Shown: positions 17,215 through 25,110 of the stretch, in pieces
Numbering within the stretch: the first letter of the stretch is position 1
How the letters are laid out: every line of letters starts with the position of its first letter
Assembly (NCBI GenBank): GCA_025935925.1
Contig: JAICUI010000027.1
Location: forward strand, 1-39,972
Direction of reading: 5' to 3'
DNA from: Chloroflexota bacterium
GTDB lineage: Bacteria > Chloroflexota > Limnocylindria > Limnocylindrales > CSP1-4
Length of the DNA: 39,972 nt
Notes under the pieces: generated by a model
Seen by the model: only the letters and a program-made list of their open reading frames with translations
The model's database searches: none
Told to the model about the DNA's origin: nothing
Made by a program: the position numbers and the translations under genes

Positions 17215-17892
17215 TCAGGGCCGGAGGCCTTCCATCAGCGCCTCACCGAACCGCTTCCCGCCGAGCGCGAAGGCGGAGACGATGACGCCGCGGCTCGGGA
17301 GCCACGTGTGGTACGTCCGGAGGTCCCCGGCGCACGTGGCGATGTAGACGGTCCGGTCGCCGATCTGCGTCTCGGCGTTCCCGACGACGCCGCCCGCCTG
17401 GCCGCACGCGCCCTGGTTGAAGGTGTCACGCCAGTCGCGGAAGAAGGCCTCGGAGTACGTCCCGGGCTCCGGCTCCGCGACGACGCCCGACACGAGGTCG
17501 CCGCCGCTGACCGCGACGCCGAACGCGGCGCGACGCACGTGCTGGGCGAACGCCGGGTCGGCGACGGCGTCGAGGAACGCCTGGTGCTCGAGCGTGACGT
17601 CGATGCCGTCGACGGTGGCCGGGAGGGCCGCGAGCAGGGACGGGTCCTCGACCGCGCCGCTGGGAGCTCCGGAGCCCGGCGACGCTGACGATCCGGTGCT
17701 CGCCGGGGCTGGCGAGGCAGCTGACGCGGACACGCTCGGCGGCAATGGCGTCGAGGCACGGGCAGCGGTCGCGGACGCGGCCGGCGTGGCCGGCGTGGCG
17801 CACGCAGCGAGGATCATCGAGAGCGACATCGCGCACGCGACGGTCACGGCGGTCCGCCGCCGGCCGGGATCCGTCACGCCAGATCGGGTCAC
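17215..17892 (-). CDS. Small secreted lipoprotein
   Basis: A 225-residue protein if GTG 17892 is used; its GTGA overlaps the stop of the GNAT gene upstream, implying coupling. GTG 17877 is an alternative that removes five residues. An Arg-rich n-region (PGRRRTAV) and hydrophobic stretch end in the lipobox LAAC (Cys31). A Ser/Ala/Pro-rich linker to about residue 90 follows. The mature domain contains [36 protein letters not shown] and [10 protein letters not shown], with two cysteines that could pair. I do not recognise the family. Its place between hutH and hutU may mean a role in uptake or sensing of amino acids, but that is only context. Confidence 0.7.
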   Translation of the reverse strand: MTRSGVTDPGRRRTAVTVACAMSLSMILAACATPATPAASATAARASTPLPPSVSASAASPAPASTGSSASPGSGAPSGAVEDPSLLAALPATVDGIDVTLEHQAFLDAVADPAFAQHVRRAAFGVAVSGGDLVSGVVAEPEPGTYSEAFFRDWRDTFNQGACGQAGGVVGNAETQIGDRTVYIATCAGDLRTYHTWLPSRGVIVSAFALGGKRFGEALMEGLRP

Positions 17893-18659
17893 GCCAGGTC
17901 GCGCCGCACGACCGGAAAGCGGTCGTCGCGGGCCGCGACGGCGAACCCGAGCCGTTCCCAGAACTCCGGCGTGGCGGCGCTCGTCGCGTTCGGCCGGGCG
18001 CCGACCTCCGGGTAGGCCTCGACGGCTGCGAAGCCGCGCGCGGCGAGGTCGTCGCACACCGCCTCGACGAGCGTCGCGGCGAGCCCGCGGCCACGTCCCG
18101 CGGCCGTCGTCGCGATGCACGTGATCACCGCCGGGAGCGGCGACTGCGGCAGCGCCGGGTACAGCTCGCGCGTGCGCTGCGCGCGCGGGTAGGCGGACAG
18201 CGGCCCGAACTGCGCGTAGCCCGCCGGCACGCCGTCCTCGAGCAGCACCTTCGCGTACGAGCCGAAGACCGCCAGGCCTCGCGCGAGCAGCTTGAGCTTG
18301 GGCGGCGCGTCGGCCGCGACGGTCGGGGCGGCCTTGGGTGCCGGTGCGAACGGGTTGAACGCCGCCTCGCCGCTCGGCGCGAACGGGTTCACCGCGGGTC
18401 CGCGGGATGCCGGAGCGAACGGGTTGAACGCGAGCTCGTCACGCTCGTCGCCACCGAACGGGTTCGCGGGGCGGCTGCGGCTGCTCGTCGCCGCGGCGGC
18501 CGGGGCGCCACCCTCGAGCCACGCCAGGCGCGCGGCCTTGGACCCCCGGTCGGCATCCTCCCAGTAATCACAGCTCCGGTGGTCGAATCCCGGGTCGGCG
18601 CACGGCGGGACCAGGCGGAACGAGGCGTCGTCGGTGACGTCGACGATGCGGATGGCCAT
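17889..18659 (-). CDS. GNAT acetyltransferase with NPF-repeat insert
   Basis: A 256-residue protein. ATG 18659 lies 6 bases after TAGACT, a leaderless-type start. Residues 20-50 carry C-x9-CDYWED and the SKAARLAWLEG segment seen in a cysteine-bearing GNAT subgroup. The acetyl-CoA loop is TTAAGRGRGLAATLVEA (about 185-200), and PEFWERLGFAVAARD is the usual C-terminal GNAT strand-helix. Between them, residues about 62-115 hold a low-complexity insert with four NPF motifs (66-68, 79-83, 91-95, 102-106), three of them NPFAP. This insert is not part of the fold and interrupts what should be the first helix-strand region. Substrate unknown; 55 bases after hutH. Confidence 0.8.
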   Translation of the reverse strand: MAIRIVDVTDDASFRLVPPCADPGFDHRSCDYWEDADRGSKAARLAWLEGGAPAAAATSSRSRPANPFGGDERDELAFNPFAPASRGPAVNPFAPSGEAAFNPFAPAPKAAPTVAADAPPKLKLLARGLAVFGSYAKVLLEDGVPAGYAQFGPLSAYPRAQRTRELYPALPQSPLPAVITCIATTAAGRGRGLAATLVEAVCDDLAARGFAAVEAYPEVGARPNATSAATPEFWERLGFAVAARDDRFPVVRRDLA

Positions 18660-18714
18660 CGCGAGAGTCTAGGCAATCACCGGGCGGGGCCGCGTCACGC
18701 CCGGGGTCGCCGCG

Positions 18715-20334
18715 TCAGGCGCCGGCGAGCTCGACGAGCGCCCCGGATCGCACCAGCTCCAGCGCGGAGGCGAGATCCGGGCCTGGCTCACGGTCCTCGG
18801 CGAGCGCCGCGATCCGCTCCCGCACCCGACGGTGCGCCTCGGCCACGCCGTCGCCGGGCCGCGGCGCCGCGTCTGTCAACGTCGCCAGCCGCAGGTCGAG
18901 CGCCTGCGCCGCGCACAGCAGCTCGATCGCCACGATCTGCTCGACGTGGCCGAGGACGGTGCGCGCGTGCCGCGCGGCGGCCGCGCCCATCGAGACGTGG
19001 TCCTCCTGGTTCGCCGAGGTCGGGATCGAGTCCGCCGACGACGGATGGGCGAGGACCTTGTTCTCCGACGCGAGAGCCGCGGCGGTGTACTGGACGATCA
19101 TCAGGCCGCTGTTCCGGCCAGGGTCCGGCGCGAGGAAGGCCGGCAACCCGCCGTTCAGCCGCGGGTCCACGAGCAGCGCCGTCCGCCGCTCGGAGATGGC
19201 GCCGAGCTCCGAGAGCGCGAGCTTGGCGAAGTCGAGCGCGAACGCGATCGGCTCGCCGTGGAAGTTCCCGCCGGAGATCACGAGCCCGCCACCCGTCGCG
19301 AGCGCGTCGGCCGGCACGGAACCGCCCTCGGGGAACACGAGCGGATTGTCCGTCGCGGAGTTCAGCTCGACGTCCAGGACCTGGCGCAGGTAGTCGAGGG
19401 CGTCGCGGACCGCGCCGTGGACCTGCGGCACGCACCGGAGCGAGTACGGGTCCTGGACCTTGTGCGCCGATCCGTGATGCGACGCCTGCATCCCCGACCC
19501 GCGGAGCAGATGGCGCAGCTCGGCCGCGACGACCACCTGCCCGGGATGCGGCCTGGCCAGCTGGTACGGCGCCGCGAACGCCACCTCGGTGCCGAGCAGC
19601 GCCTCGACCGACATGGCGGCGGCAACCGACGCTGTCCTCACGAGCCGGTCCGCGTCGGCGAGGAGCAGCGCGCCGAGGGCGGACATCAGCTGCGTGCCGT
19701 TGAGCAGGGCGAGGCCCTCCTTCGGCTGCAGCTCGAGTGGCTCGAGCCCGGCCTCGCGGAGCGCGATCATCGCCGGCACCACCTGGCCGCCGAGCTCCAC
19801 CTGCCCCCTCCCGATGAGCGGCAGCGCGAGATGCGCGAGCGGGGCGAGGTCTCCGGACGCGCCAACCGACCCCTGCTCGGGCACGACCGGATGGATCCCG
19901 GCGGCAAGCAGGTCGCAGATCCGGTCCACCACCACCGGCCGGCACCCCGAGTGCCCGAGCGCGAGCGTGTTGGCCCGCAGCAGCAGCATCGCCCGCACGA
20001 CCTCGCGGGGGAACGCCGCTCCCACGCCGGCGGCGTGCGACATCAGGAGGTTCTCCTGGAGCCGGGCTGCGTCCTCGGGCGGGATGAACGTCGTCGCGAG
20101 GTCGCCGAACCCGGTCGTCACCCCGTACACGACCTCGCCGGCGGACACCAGGCGGTCGACGACGTCGCGGGCCTCCTGCATCCGCTCGCGAGCGTGCACG
20201 TCGAGCGCCGCGCGCGCGCCGTGACGCGCCACCGCCTCGACGTCCGCGACCGCGAGGTCCGCACCCGTGAGCACGACGAGGGCTCGGGCGGACGCCTGCG
20301 CCGAGCGGTCGGGCACGAAATGGGCGTCGGTCAC
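18715..20334 (-). CDS. hutH: Histidine ammonia-lyase
   Basis: A 539-residue enzyme that deaminates histidine to urocanate, the first Hut step. The MIO cofactor triad Ala-Ser-Gly is at about 159-161 in GSVGASGDLAPLAHLAL. YGVTTGFGDL (about 70-80) supplies the conserved active-site Tyr loop, and NGTQLMSALGAL and SHHGSAHKVQDPYSLRC are family signatures. GTG 20334 starts 7 bases after TATCCT (20347-20342). Length is slightly above the usual 510 residues. It is the promoter-proximal gene of the minus-strand block hutH-GNAT-lipoprotein-hutU, and its promoter overlaps that of the divergent dedA leader. Confidence 0.96.
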   Translation of the reverse strand: MTDAHFVPDRSAQASARALVVLTGADLAVADVEAVARHGARAALDVHARERMQEARDVVDRLVSAGEVVYGVTTGFGDLATTFIPPEDAARLQENLLMSHAAGVGAAFPREVVRAMLLLRANTLALGHSGCRPVVVDRICDLLAAGIHPVVPEQGSVGASGDLAPLAHLALPLIGRGQVELGGQVVPAMIALREAGLEPLELQPKEGLALLNGTQLMSALGALLLADADRLVRTASVAAAMSVEALLGTEVAFAAPYQLARPHPGQVVVAAELRHLLRGSGMQASHHGSAHKVQDPYSLRCVPQVHGAVRDALDYLRQVLDVELNSATDNPLVFPEGGSVPADALATGGGLVISGGNFHGEPIAFALDFAKLALSELGAISERRTALLVDPRLNGGLPAFLAPDPGRNSGLMIVQYTAAALASENKVLAHPSSADSIPTSANQEDHVSMGAAAARHARTVLGHVEQIVAIELLCAAQALDLRLATLTDAAPRPGDGVAEAHRRVRERIAALAEDREPGPDLASALELVRSGALVELAGA

Positions 20335-20341
20335 CGTGCCG

Positions 20342-20359
20342 AGGATAGTCGGCTAGACT
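20342..20359. promoter_or_regulatory. Back-to-back -10 elements for hutH and the dedA leader
   Basis: The hutH -10 is TATCCT (minus, 20347-20342) and the dedA-side -10 is TAGACT (plus, 20354-20359), only 6 bases apart. Polymerases cannot occupy both at once, so the two directions probably exclude each other. Confidence 0.5.
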
Positions 20360-20366
20360 CGGGGCC

Positions 20367-20402
20367 GTGCCCGACGGCCGCAGGCCGCCGGGCGTTTTGT
20401 GA
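20367..20402 (+). CDS. Candidate 11-residue leader peptide of dedA
   Basis: GTG 20367 lies exactly 7 bases after TAGACT, the same arrangement as leaderless genes in this window. It encodes MPDGRRPPGVL and stops at TGA 20400-20402, overlapping the dedA GTG as GTGA. The peptide is rich in Pro, Gly and Arg, residues able to slow ribosomes (RRPPG). It could couple translation to dedA or control the hairpin it overlaps. Confidence 0.4.
   Translation: MPDGRRPPGVL
20370..20398 (+). promoter_or_regulatory. Attenuator-like hairpin plus TTTT inside the dedA leader
   Basis: CCCG-A-CGGC (20370-20378) pairs with GCCG-C-CGGG (20384-20392) around a 5-base loop with one A-C mismatch, and is followed by CGTTTT. 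It coincides with the 11-codon leader, so ribosomes on that leader would melt it. Confidence 0.35.
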
Positions 20403-21103
20403 CCGACCCCGGACGAGGCCGACACCGACCCGTGCTGACCTTCATCGACCAGATCGTCATCCCGTTCCTCAACTCGCTGTACGGCGCGGTCGGGTACGCG
20501 GGGGTGTTCGTGGCGATGCTGATCGAGTCGGCGATGATCCCCCTCCCCTCGGAGCTGATCCTGCCGTACGCCGGCTTCCTCGTCTCCGATCCGACGCAGC
20601 TCGAGCCGATCACCGGCCAGCCGTGGAGCTTCTGGATCGTCGTCGTCGTGGCGACCCTCGGGAACACGACGGGTTCGCTGATCGCGTACGCCATCGGCGC
20701 GTGGGGCGGCCGGCCGTTCCTCGAGCGCTACGGGCGGTATCTCCTGATCCGCCAGCACGAGATCGAGGCTGCCGACCGGTTCTTCGAGCGCTTCGGTGCC
20801 GCGACCGTGTTCTTCGGCCGGCTGCTGCCGATCGTCCGGACCTTCATCTCGTTTCCGGCGGGCGTCACGCGCATGCCGCTCGGCAAGTTCGTCCTGTTCT
20901 CGACGCTCGGCGCCGTGCCGTGGTCGATCGCCCTCGTGTGGGCGGGCGTCCAGCTGGGGTCCAGCTGGGCGACCATCCGGGACATCCTCAAGCCGTTCGA
21001 CACGCTGATCCTTGTCGGCTGCATCGGCTTCGCCGCGATCCTGCTGTGGTGGCGCCTCGGGATGCCGGGCCGGCCGCGACCGTCGACACCGCGCGCCGAC
21101 TGA
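20399..21103 (+). CDS. DedA-family membrane protein
   Basis: A 234-residue SNARE-associated/VTT-domain protein, a family linked to membrane-lipid (undecaprenyl phosphate or phospholipid) translocation and envelope homeostasis. The typical start LTFIDQIVIPFLNSLYGAVG is followed by ESAMIPLPSELILPYAGFL, a re-entrant loop motif with the conserved Glu and Pro, and FFERFGAATVFFGRLLPIVR and FISFPAGVTRMPLGKF, the second re-entrant hallmark with conserved Arg. GTG 20399 overlaps the leader stop; GTG 20432 is an alternative start. It converges with the TetR gene with no spacer: the TGA stop and the TetR stop form TGATCA. Confidence 0.9.
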   Translation: MTDPGRGRHRPVLTFIDQIVIPFLNSLYGAVGYAGVFVAMLIESAMIPLPSELILPYAGFLVSDPTQLEPITGQPWSFWIVVVVATLGNTTGSLIAYAIGAWGGRPFLERYGRYLLIRQHEIEAADRFFERFGAATVFFGRLLPIVRTFISFPAGVTRMPLGKFVLFSTLGAVPWSIALVWAGVQLGSSWATIRDILKPFDTLILVGCIGFAAILLWWRLGMPGRPRPSTPRAD

Positions 21104-21751
21104 TCAGGGGCCGAGCAGCTCGTCGGTGAGCGCGGCCGCGAGCCAGGTCTCGTAGCGCTCGTCGGACCAGCCCCGTTCGAGGACGAGCAGGTCGTACACC
21201 GCGAGCGAGCACAGCGTGAACACGATCGACGTCGCGTCGTCGAGCGAAAGCCCACCGCGCAGCGAGCCCTGTTCGGCGAGCCGCGCCGCGAACCGCCCCT
21301 GGCCCTCGAGCCTCCATGTCTCCATCTCGGCCCACAGGTCCGCCAGCGCCGGATCGGTCGCCTTCGCGTCGCGGAGCGCCCGGAGGACGGGGCCGGCCCG
21401 CCGGTGGATGCCAGGCTGGGTTGCGGCGTAGCGCGCGACCTGGCGGCGGGGATCCGGCTCCTCGATGATCGCCCGGATCGCGGGCCGGTCCTCGACGGCC
21501 ACCCCCGCCCGCGCTACGCCGCCGGCGAGCATCGTCTCCACGACCTCCCGGAACAGCGATGCCTTCGTCCCGAAGACCCGGTAGATCGTCTCGACCGCGA
21601 CCCCGGCCTCCGCGGCGATCGCGGGCATGGGCACGCCGTAGCCGCGATCGCGGAACACGCGGCCCGCGACCGTGAGGATCTGCGCGCGCGTCTCGTCCGC
21701 CTGGTGCCGCCGTCGCGGCGACACGTAGCGACGCTTGACCGTCTCGGTCAT
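21104..21751 (-). CDS. TetR-family transcriptional regulator
   Basis: A 215-residue repressor-type protein. The N-terminal DNA-binding domain reads AQILTVAGRVFRDRGYG, then MPAIAAEAGVAVETIYRVFG (about 28-65), a classic TetR helix-turn-helix. The C-terminal ligand pocket has no recognisable relative. ATG 21751 has GATACT about 8 bases upstream, fitting a leaderless start. A 19-base imperfect palindrome starts 10 bases upstream of the ATG, in the gap shared with the divergent ABM-like gene, so autoregulation and control of that gene are the simplest predictions. Confidence 0.88.
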   Translation of the reverse strand: MTETVKRRYVSPRRRHQADETRAQILTVAGRVFRDRGYGVPMPAIAAEAGVAVETIYRVFGTKASLFREVVETMLAGGVARAGVAVEDRPAIRAIIEEPDPRRQVARYAATQPGIHRRAGPVLRALRDAKATDPALADLWAEMETWRLEGQGRFAARLAEQGSLRGGLSLDDATSIVFTLCSLAVYDLLVLERGWSDERYETWLAAALTDELLGP

Positions 21752-21760
21752 TTGGTGACA

Positions 21761-21779
21761 GTATCCATTACATCAATAC
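21761..21779. promoter_or_regulatory. Probable TetR operator
   Basis: GTATCCATTACATCAATAC has the symmetric pattern GTAT-N2-AT-N3-AT-N2-ATAC. It is unusually AT-rich for this window and sits between two divergent genes, overlapping the TetR gene's -10. Confidence 0.5.
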
Positions 21780-21832
21780 AAGGGCCGTCCACGGAACGAT
21801 ACGTCCCAGGGCCGGTCCCGAGGAGGCAGGCG

Positions 21833-22108
21833 ATGTTCGCGGTGGTCGTGCGGGAATCCGGGGACGCGGCGCGGATCGACGGCAGCGGCGACATCGTCCG
21901 CGACGCCGTCATGCCGCGGGTCCGTGAGGCGCCGGGGTTCGTGTCGGCGATGTTCACGAGCGACGGGCAGGGCGGGACGCTGAACGTCATCGCGTTCGAG
22001 TCCGAGGCGACGGCAAGGGCCGCCCTCGACGCCGCTCGACGAACACCCCGGCCGCCGTTCATGACGCTCGACAGCGTCGAGCTCGTCCGGGTGCTCGCGA
22101 CGAGCTGA
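21833..22108 (+). CDS. Small ABM-like dimeric alpha/beta-barrel protein
   Basis: A 91-residue protein with a textbook AGGAGG (21821-21826) 6 bases before ATG 21833. The pattern MFAVVVRESGD, VREAPGFVSAMFTSDGQG and LNVIAFESEATARAALDAAR fits the antibiotic-biosynthesis-monooxygenase/ferredoxin-like fold, often small heme- or quinone-linked enzymes or stress proteins. No catalytic residues can be assigned. It is divergent from the TetR gene and probably its target. Confidence 0.7.
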   Translation: MFAVVVRESGDAARIDGSGDIVRDAVMPRVREAPGFVSAMFTSDGQGGTLNVIAFESEATARAALDAARRTPRPPFMTLDSVELVRVLATS

Positions 22109-22115
22109 CCGGGCG

Positions 22116-22820
22116 CTACTCCCAGGGCGCGTGATCGGGCCGGTGGAGGTGCCCGGTGTCGTTCCCGACGAGGAGCTTCGCGTCCTCCGGCCCGTCCGGC
22201 GCCTCCCAGCGCAGCACCGTGAGGTTCGCCTGCGACTGGACGAACCGCTTGCGGAAGTCGCGCACGTCGGTGCCGAGCGCCACGCACAGCAGCACGCGGT
22301 TCGTCGACGAGTGCGCGACGACGAGCACCTGGCGCGCGGGACGGGCGCCGTCGCGGGCGCCCGACGTCGCGGCACGGAGGCTCGCCCGCGCATGCCACCG
22401 GCGATGGTCCTCGATCAGGTCGGCGAGGAACGCACGGACCCGCTCGGCGACGTCGTTGCCGGACTCGCCCCCGGGGCACGCGAGGCGGTCGGGCGCGAGC
22501 TCCCACTCCCGGCGCTCGGCCGCGTCGTGCGCGTCGATCTGCTCGTACGTCAGCCCCTCCCAGGCGCCGTAGTCCATCTCCTTGAGCCGCGGGTCGGTCT
22601 CGATCCGGGCGTTGCCGCGCAGGATGTCGGCGGTCTCCTGGGCGCGGAACAGCGGGCTCGAGATGACCCGGTCGAACGGGACGGCGGCGAGCCGCCTCGC
22701 GAGCGCCTGCGCCTGGCGGCGGCCCGCGTCGTTGAGCGAGACGTCGATGTGCTGGCCCAGGTGCTGCTCCGGCTCCGAGCGGTCGGTCAGGCCGTGGCGG
22801 GTCAGGACGACGGTCAGCAC
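22116..22820 (-). CDS. Histidine phosphatase (phosphoglycerate mutase-like)
   Basis: A 234-residue protein of the branch-1 histidine phosphatase superfamily. LTRHGLTD holds the phospho-accepting His in the RHG motif near residue 9. SSPLFRAQETADILRG and DYGAWEGLTYEQID are family signatures, and VVAHSSTNRVLLCVAL contains the second catalytic His. The GDN-type Arg pair is present (R8 and the later RAQET Arg). GTG 22820 lies 7 bases after TAGACT (22833-22828). The substrate may be a phosphosugar, a cobalamin intermediate or another phosphoester; nothing nearby decides. Confidence 0.88.
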   Translation of the reverse strand: MLTVVLTRHGLTDRSEPEQHLGQHIDVSLNDAGRRQAQALARRLAAVPFDRVISSPLFRAQETADILRGNARIETDPRLKEMDYGAWEGLTYEQIDAHDAAERREWELAPDRLACPGGESGNDVAERVRAFLADLIEDHRRWHARASLRAATSGARDGARPARQVLVVAHSSTNRVLLCVALGTDVRDFRKRFVQSQANLTVLRWEAPDGPEDAKLLVGNDTGHLHRPDHAPWE

Positions 22821-22827
22821 GCCAGCG

Positions 22828-22882
22828 AGTCTATCGACTGGCGGTGAACGCCCGGCGGACCCTCCCGGCGATCCCGGACAAT
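22828..22882. promoter_or_regulatory. Divergent leaderless-type promoters
   Basis: On the minus strand TAGACT (22833-22828) serves the phosphatase gene. On the plus strand GACAAT (22877-22882) lies 7 bases before the ATG at 22890. Confidence 0.5.
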
Positions 22883-22889
22883 CGCCGCC

Positions 22890-23705
22890 ATGGCGGATCC
22901 GCTCGCCGGCTACCATCCCCGCGCCGTGCTCCTCGTCCGGGCGTTCTCGCGACCGCTCCGGCGCGCGTCGTTCGCGGGGATCGTCGCCGGCATCGTGGCC
23001 GGCGCGGTGACGGAGTACGGCCTGCGCTCGGCCCAGTCCCTCGTCGCCGGCCTGGCCGCCGTGGTCGTCACGGTCGGGATCGGCTACGCGGTCACGCTGG
23101 TGCTGCTGCCGACCCGTGACCGCCGCGCGTTCGAGGCGTTCAGCTGGCTCGCGGCGCGCGAGGTCGACCGGTTCCGGGAGCGGACGGGTGCCTCCTCGAC
23201 GGCGCGCAACGCACGCGAGGTCGCCGCGTGGCTCGAGGCGAACGCGAGCGCGCCCGTCACGCGCGAGGCGCGGATCGAGATGCTCCTGAGCATCGGACGC
23301 GTCGACGAGGCGCGCCAGGAGCTCGCGCGGCTCGGTCCCGGGACGTCGGCGCTCGAGCGGCTCGAGGTCGCGGGGCTGCGCGCCTTTGCCGAGACGATCG
23401 AGACCGGCACGTTCGACGAGCCTGCGTTCGACGCCGTGCTCGCGACCATCCCGCCCGGATCCGACCTGGCCCCGGAGGCCGCCGCGGCGCGCGCGGTCAC
23501 CGTGACCCGCGCTCGCCTCGCTCGCGGGGACGCCGACCCGCTGGGACCGCTCGTTGCCGTGCGGCCGCAGCTTGGGCGCGAGGCGACGAGCATCACGTTC
23601 CGCCGGACCTGGCTCCCCTTCCTGCGAACCCTCGCGACGTTCGGCGTCGCGATCGCCTTCTTCGGTTACATCCTGCGAGGCGGGTTGTCCGGCCTGCTCG
23701 GGTGA
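22890..23705 (+). CDS. Membrane protein of unknown function
   Basis: A 271-residue protein. Two adjacent transmembrane helices (about 28-46 and 50-73) and one C-terminal helix (about 247-265) enclose a soluble alpha-helical region (about 75-240) rich in Ala, Arg and Glu. A repeat-like stretch, REARIEMLLSIGRVDEARQE then LARLGPGTSALERLEVAGLR, resembles TPR-type helical hairpins. The soluble part probably faces the cytoplasm and could scaffold a partner. No family recognised. Start chosen by GACAAT 7 bases upstream. Confidence 0.75.
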   Translation: MADPLAGYHPRAVLLVRAFSRPLRRASFAGIVAGIVAGAVTEYGLRSAQSLVAGLAAVVVTVGIGYAVTLVLLPTRDRRAFEAFSWLAAREVDRFRERTGASSTARNAREVAAWLEANASAPVTREARIEMLLSIGRVDEARQELARLGPGTSALERLEVAGLRAFAETIETGTFDEPAFDAVLATIPPGSDLAPEAAAARAVTVTRARLARGDADPLGPLVAVRPQLGREATSITFRRTWLPFLRTLATFGVAIAFFGYILRGGLSGLLG

Positions 23706-23758
23706 GTCGCGCGCGACCCTCGCATGGGACAATGGCCACCGGAGGTGACGAGATCCCG

Positions 23759-23953
23759 ATGGCCGACCACGACGCCGACGTCATGCACCACGCCGACGCG
23801 CACGACGCCGAGCACGACGCCCATGCGCATCACGAGGGCTCGCTCGGTCCCGTCGACTGGCGGATGTGGATCTCGGGGGTCCTGGGCGTGGTCGCGGGTG
23901 TCGTGACCGTCGCCGCGTTCGTCGCGGCGACCGGGTTCAGCTTCAGCGCCTGA
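23759..23953 (+). CDS. Small His/Asp-rich single-pass membrane protein
   Basis: A 64-residue protein. ATG 23759 is preferred over the in-frame ATG 23732 because GACAAT at 23728-23733 would place transcription start near 23740, just ahead of GGAGGT (23741-23746). Residues 1-25 hold eight His and several Asp/Glu (MADHDADVMHHADAHDAEHD, then AHAHHEG), a likely metal-binding tail. MWISGVLGVVAGVVTVAAFV is one transmembrane helix, followed by AATGFSFSA. It may be a zinc, copper or nickel buffer or an accessory subunit. No family recognised. Confidence 0.65.
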   Translation: MADHDADVMHHADAHDAEHDAHAHHEGSLGPVDWRMWISGVLGVVAGVVTVAAFVAATGFSFSA

Positions 23954-23968
23954 CGCCCCGGGTCCGGC

Positions 23969-25093
23969 TCAGCCCCCCGCGCGCGGCCCGACGGCGACGA
24001 GCTCGTCGTCCTCGACGACCGGCCGGTGCCCGTTGCCCGGATCGTCCGTCTCCCACGCCGACCGCATCGGGCGGTCCCACCACGGCGTCGGCGCCATGGT
24101 CAGCCGCTCGAGCGCCCGCAGCACCGCGTCGTAGTTCACGCGCCACCCGGCGAAGTCGCGCCACGCCTGGTCGCGGTCCGCGACGATCGGCACGCCCGCC
24201 TCCGCCAGCACGTCGAGCGCACGCTCGAACCGGGCACGGTCGATGCTGATCGGGTCGTCGGGGCTCGGGTTGGCGTCGAACGGGATCCGGAAGAACCCGC
24301 AGATCCGGCGCAGCGCGAGGTAGCCGGCGCGGATCGCGAGGTCCGCCTGGACGTCCATCGGGATGGCAACCGCCGAGCGCACGATCGCGGCGCTGTCCAT
24401 GATCGCGCCGGCCGCGTTCACCCACGACTGGCTCGGCTGCTGGCTGCGATAGAACACGAGGACCGGGAGCGAGCTGTGCGTCTCCTCGACCTCGGCGAAC
24501 CAGCGCTCCCACGCCTCCCACATGTCGTGCAGGGCGCCGAGGCCGCGGAGCCGGTGCATCCGCGTGATCATCACGATCGGCGACGGCGGGCTGTCGGCGC
24601 GCACCTCGAGCAGGCTGACCTGAAGCTCGCGGCGTGAGAACGCCCCGTAGATCGTCGGCAGGTACGAGATCAGCAGGGCCACGAGCGCGAGCCCGAGCGC
24701 CGCCTCCACGAACGAGGTGATGTCGCCGTAGTCGACGTCCGGCCGGAAGAAGCCGAGCGTCAGCAGCGAGGAGCCCGAGACCTCGAGCGCCAGCGTCATC
24801 GGCATCCCGAGCGACCAATAGATGAGCCCGAAGCCGAGGACGAGCAGCACCAGCCAGAACGCTGGGAGCAGCATCAGCGCGATCGGTCCGTAGTAGGCCA
24901 TCACTCGATCGCGCTCGGCGTACGGCCGCGACGGGCGGGCGACCAGGTTGAACGCGCGCCGGACCGCGAGGAACAGGTACCGGCTCAGGCGGTCGTTCTC
25001 ACCGCGCGGGACGACGAACGTGCGGACCGCGCTCAGCACGGTGCGGGCGATGATGGCGACGCCGAGGAGCGCGACCAGGAGCTGGACGATCAC
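23969..25093 (-). CDS. Potassium-channel-like membrane protein with altered filter
   Basis: A 374-residue protein. Helices are seen at about 1-20, 70-95 and 120-145. Between the last two, VSGSSLLTLGFF sits where a K+-channel pore loop (T-V-G-Y-G) would be, but the second glycine is replaced by Phe. The cytoplasmic remainder is mostly helical, with WEAWERWFAEVEETHSSLPV and FFRIPFDANPSPDD, and matches ion-channel-associated proteins of unknown role. GTG 25093 lies 6 bases after TATCCT (25105-25100), within the 17-base gap after fhs, so it may have its own promoter although it follows the fchA-folD-fhs operon. Conductance of potassium is not assured. Confidence 0.65.
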   Translation of the reverse strand: MIVQLLVALLGVAIIARTVLSAVRTFVVPRGENDRLSRYLFLAVRRAFNLVARPSRPYAERDRVMAYYGPIALMLLPAFWLVLLVLGFGLIYWSLGMPMTLALEVSGSSLLTLGFFRPDVDYGDITSFVEAALGLALVALLISYLPTIYGAFSRRELQVSLLEVRADSPPSPIVMITRMHRLRGLGALHDMWEAWERWFAEVEETHSSLPVLVFYRSQQPSQSWVNAAGAIMDSAAIVRSAVAIPMDVQADLAIRAGYLALRRICGFFRIPFDANPSPDDPISIDRARFERALDVLAEAGVPIVADRDQAWRDFAGWRVNYDAVLRALERLTMAPTPWWDRPMRSAWETDDPGNGHRPVVEDDELVAVGPRAGG

Positions 25094-25110
25094 CCCCGGA
25101 GGATAGGTCC

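Noticed and set aside
18570..18605. T-loop-like sequence (GGTCGAATCCCGG) suggesting a tRNA
   Set aside because: It lies inside the GNAT coding frame, and no acceptor, D or anticodon stems could be formed around it.
18832..21129. A 765-codon plus-strand frame across hutH and dedA
   Set aside because: Antisense shadow of hutH and out-of-frame with dedA; composition is Arg/Val-rich with no recognisable domain.
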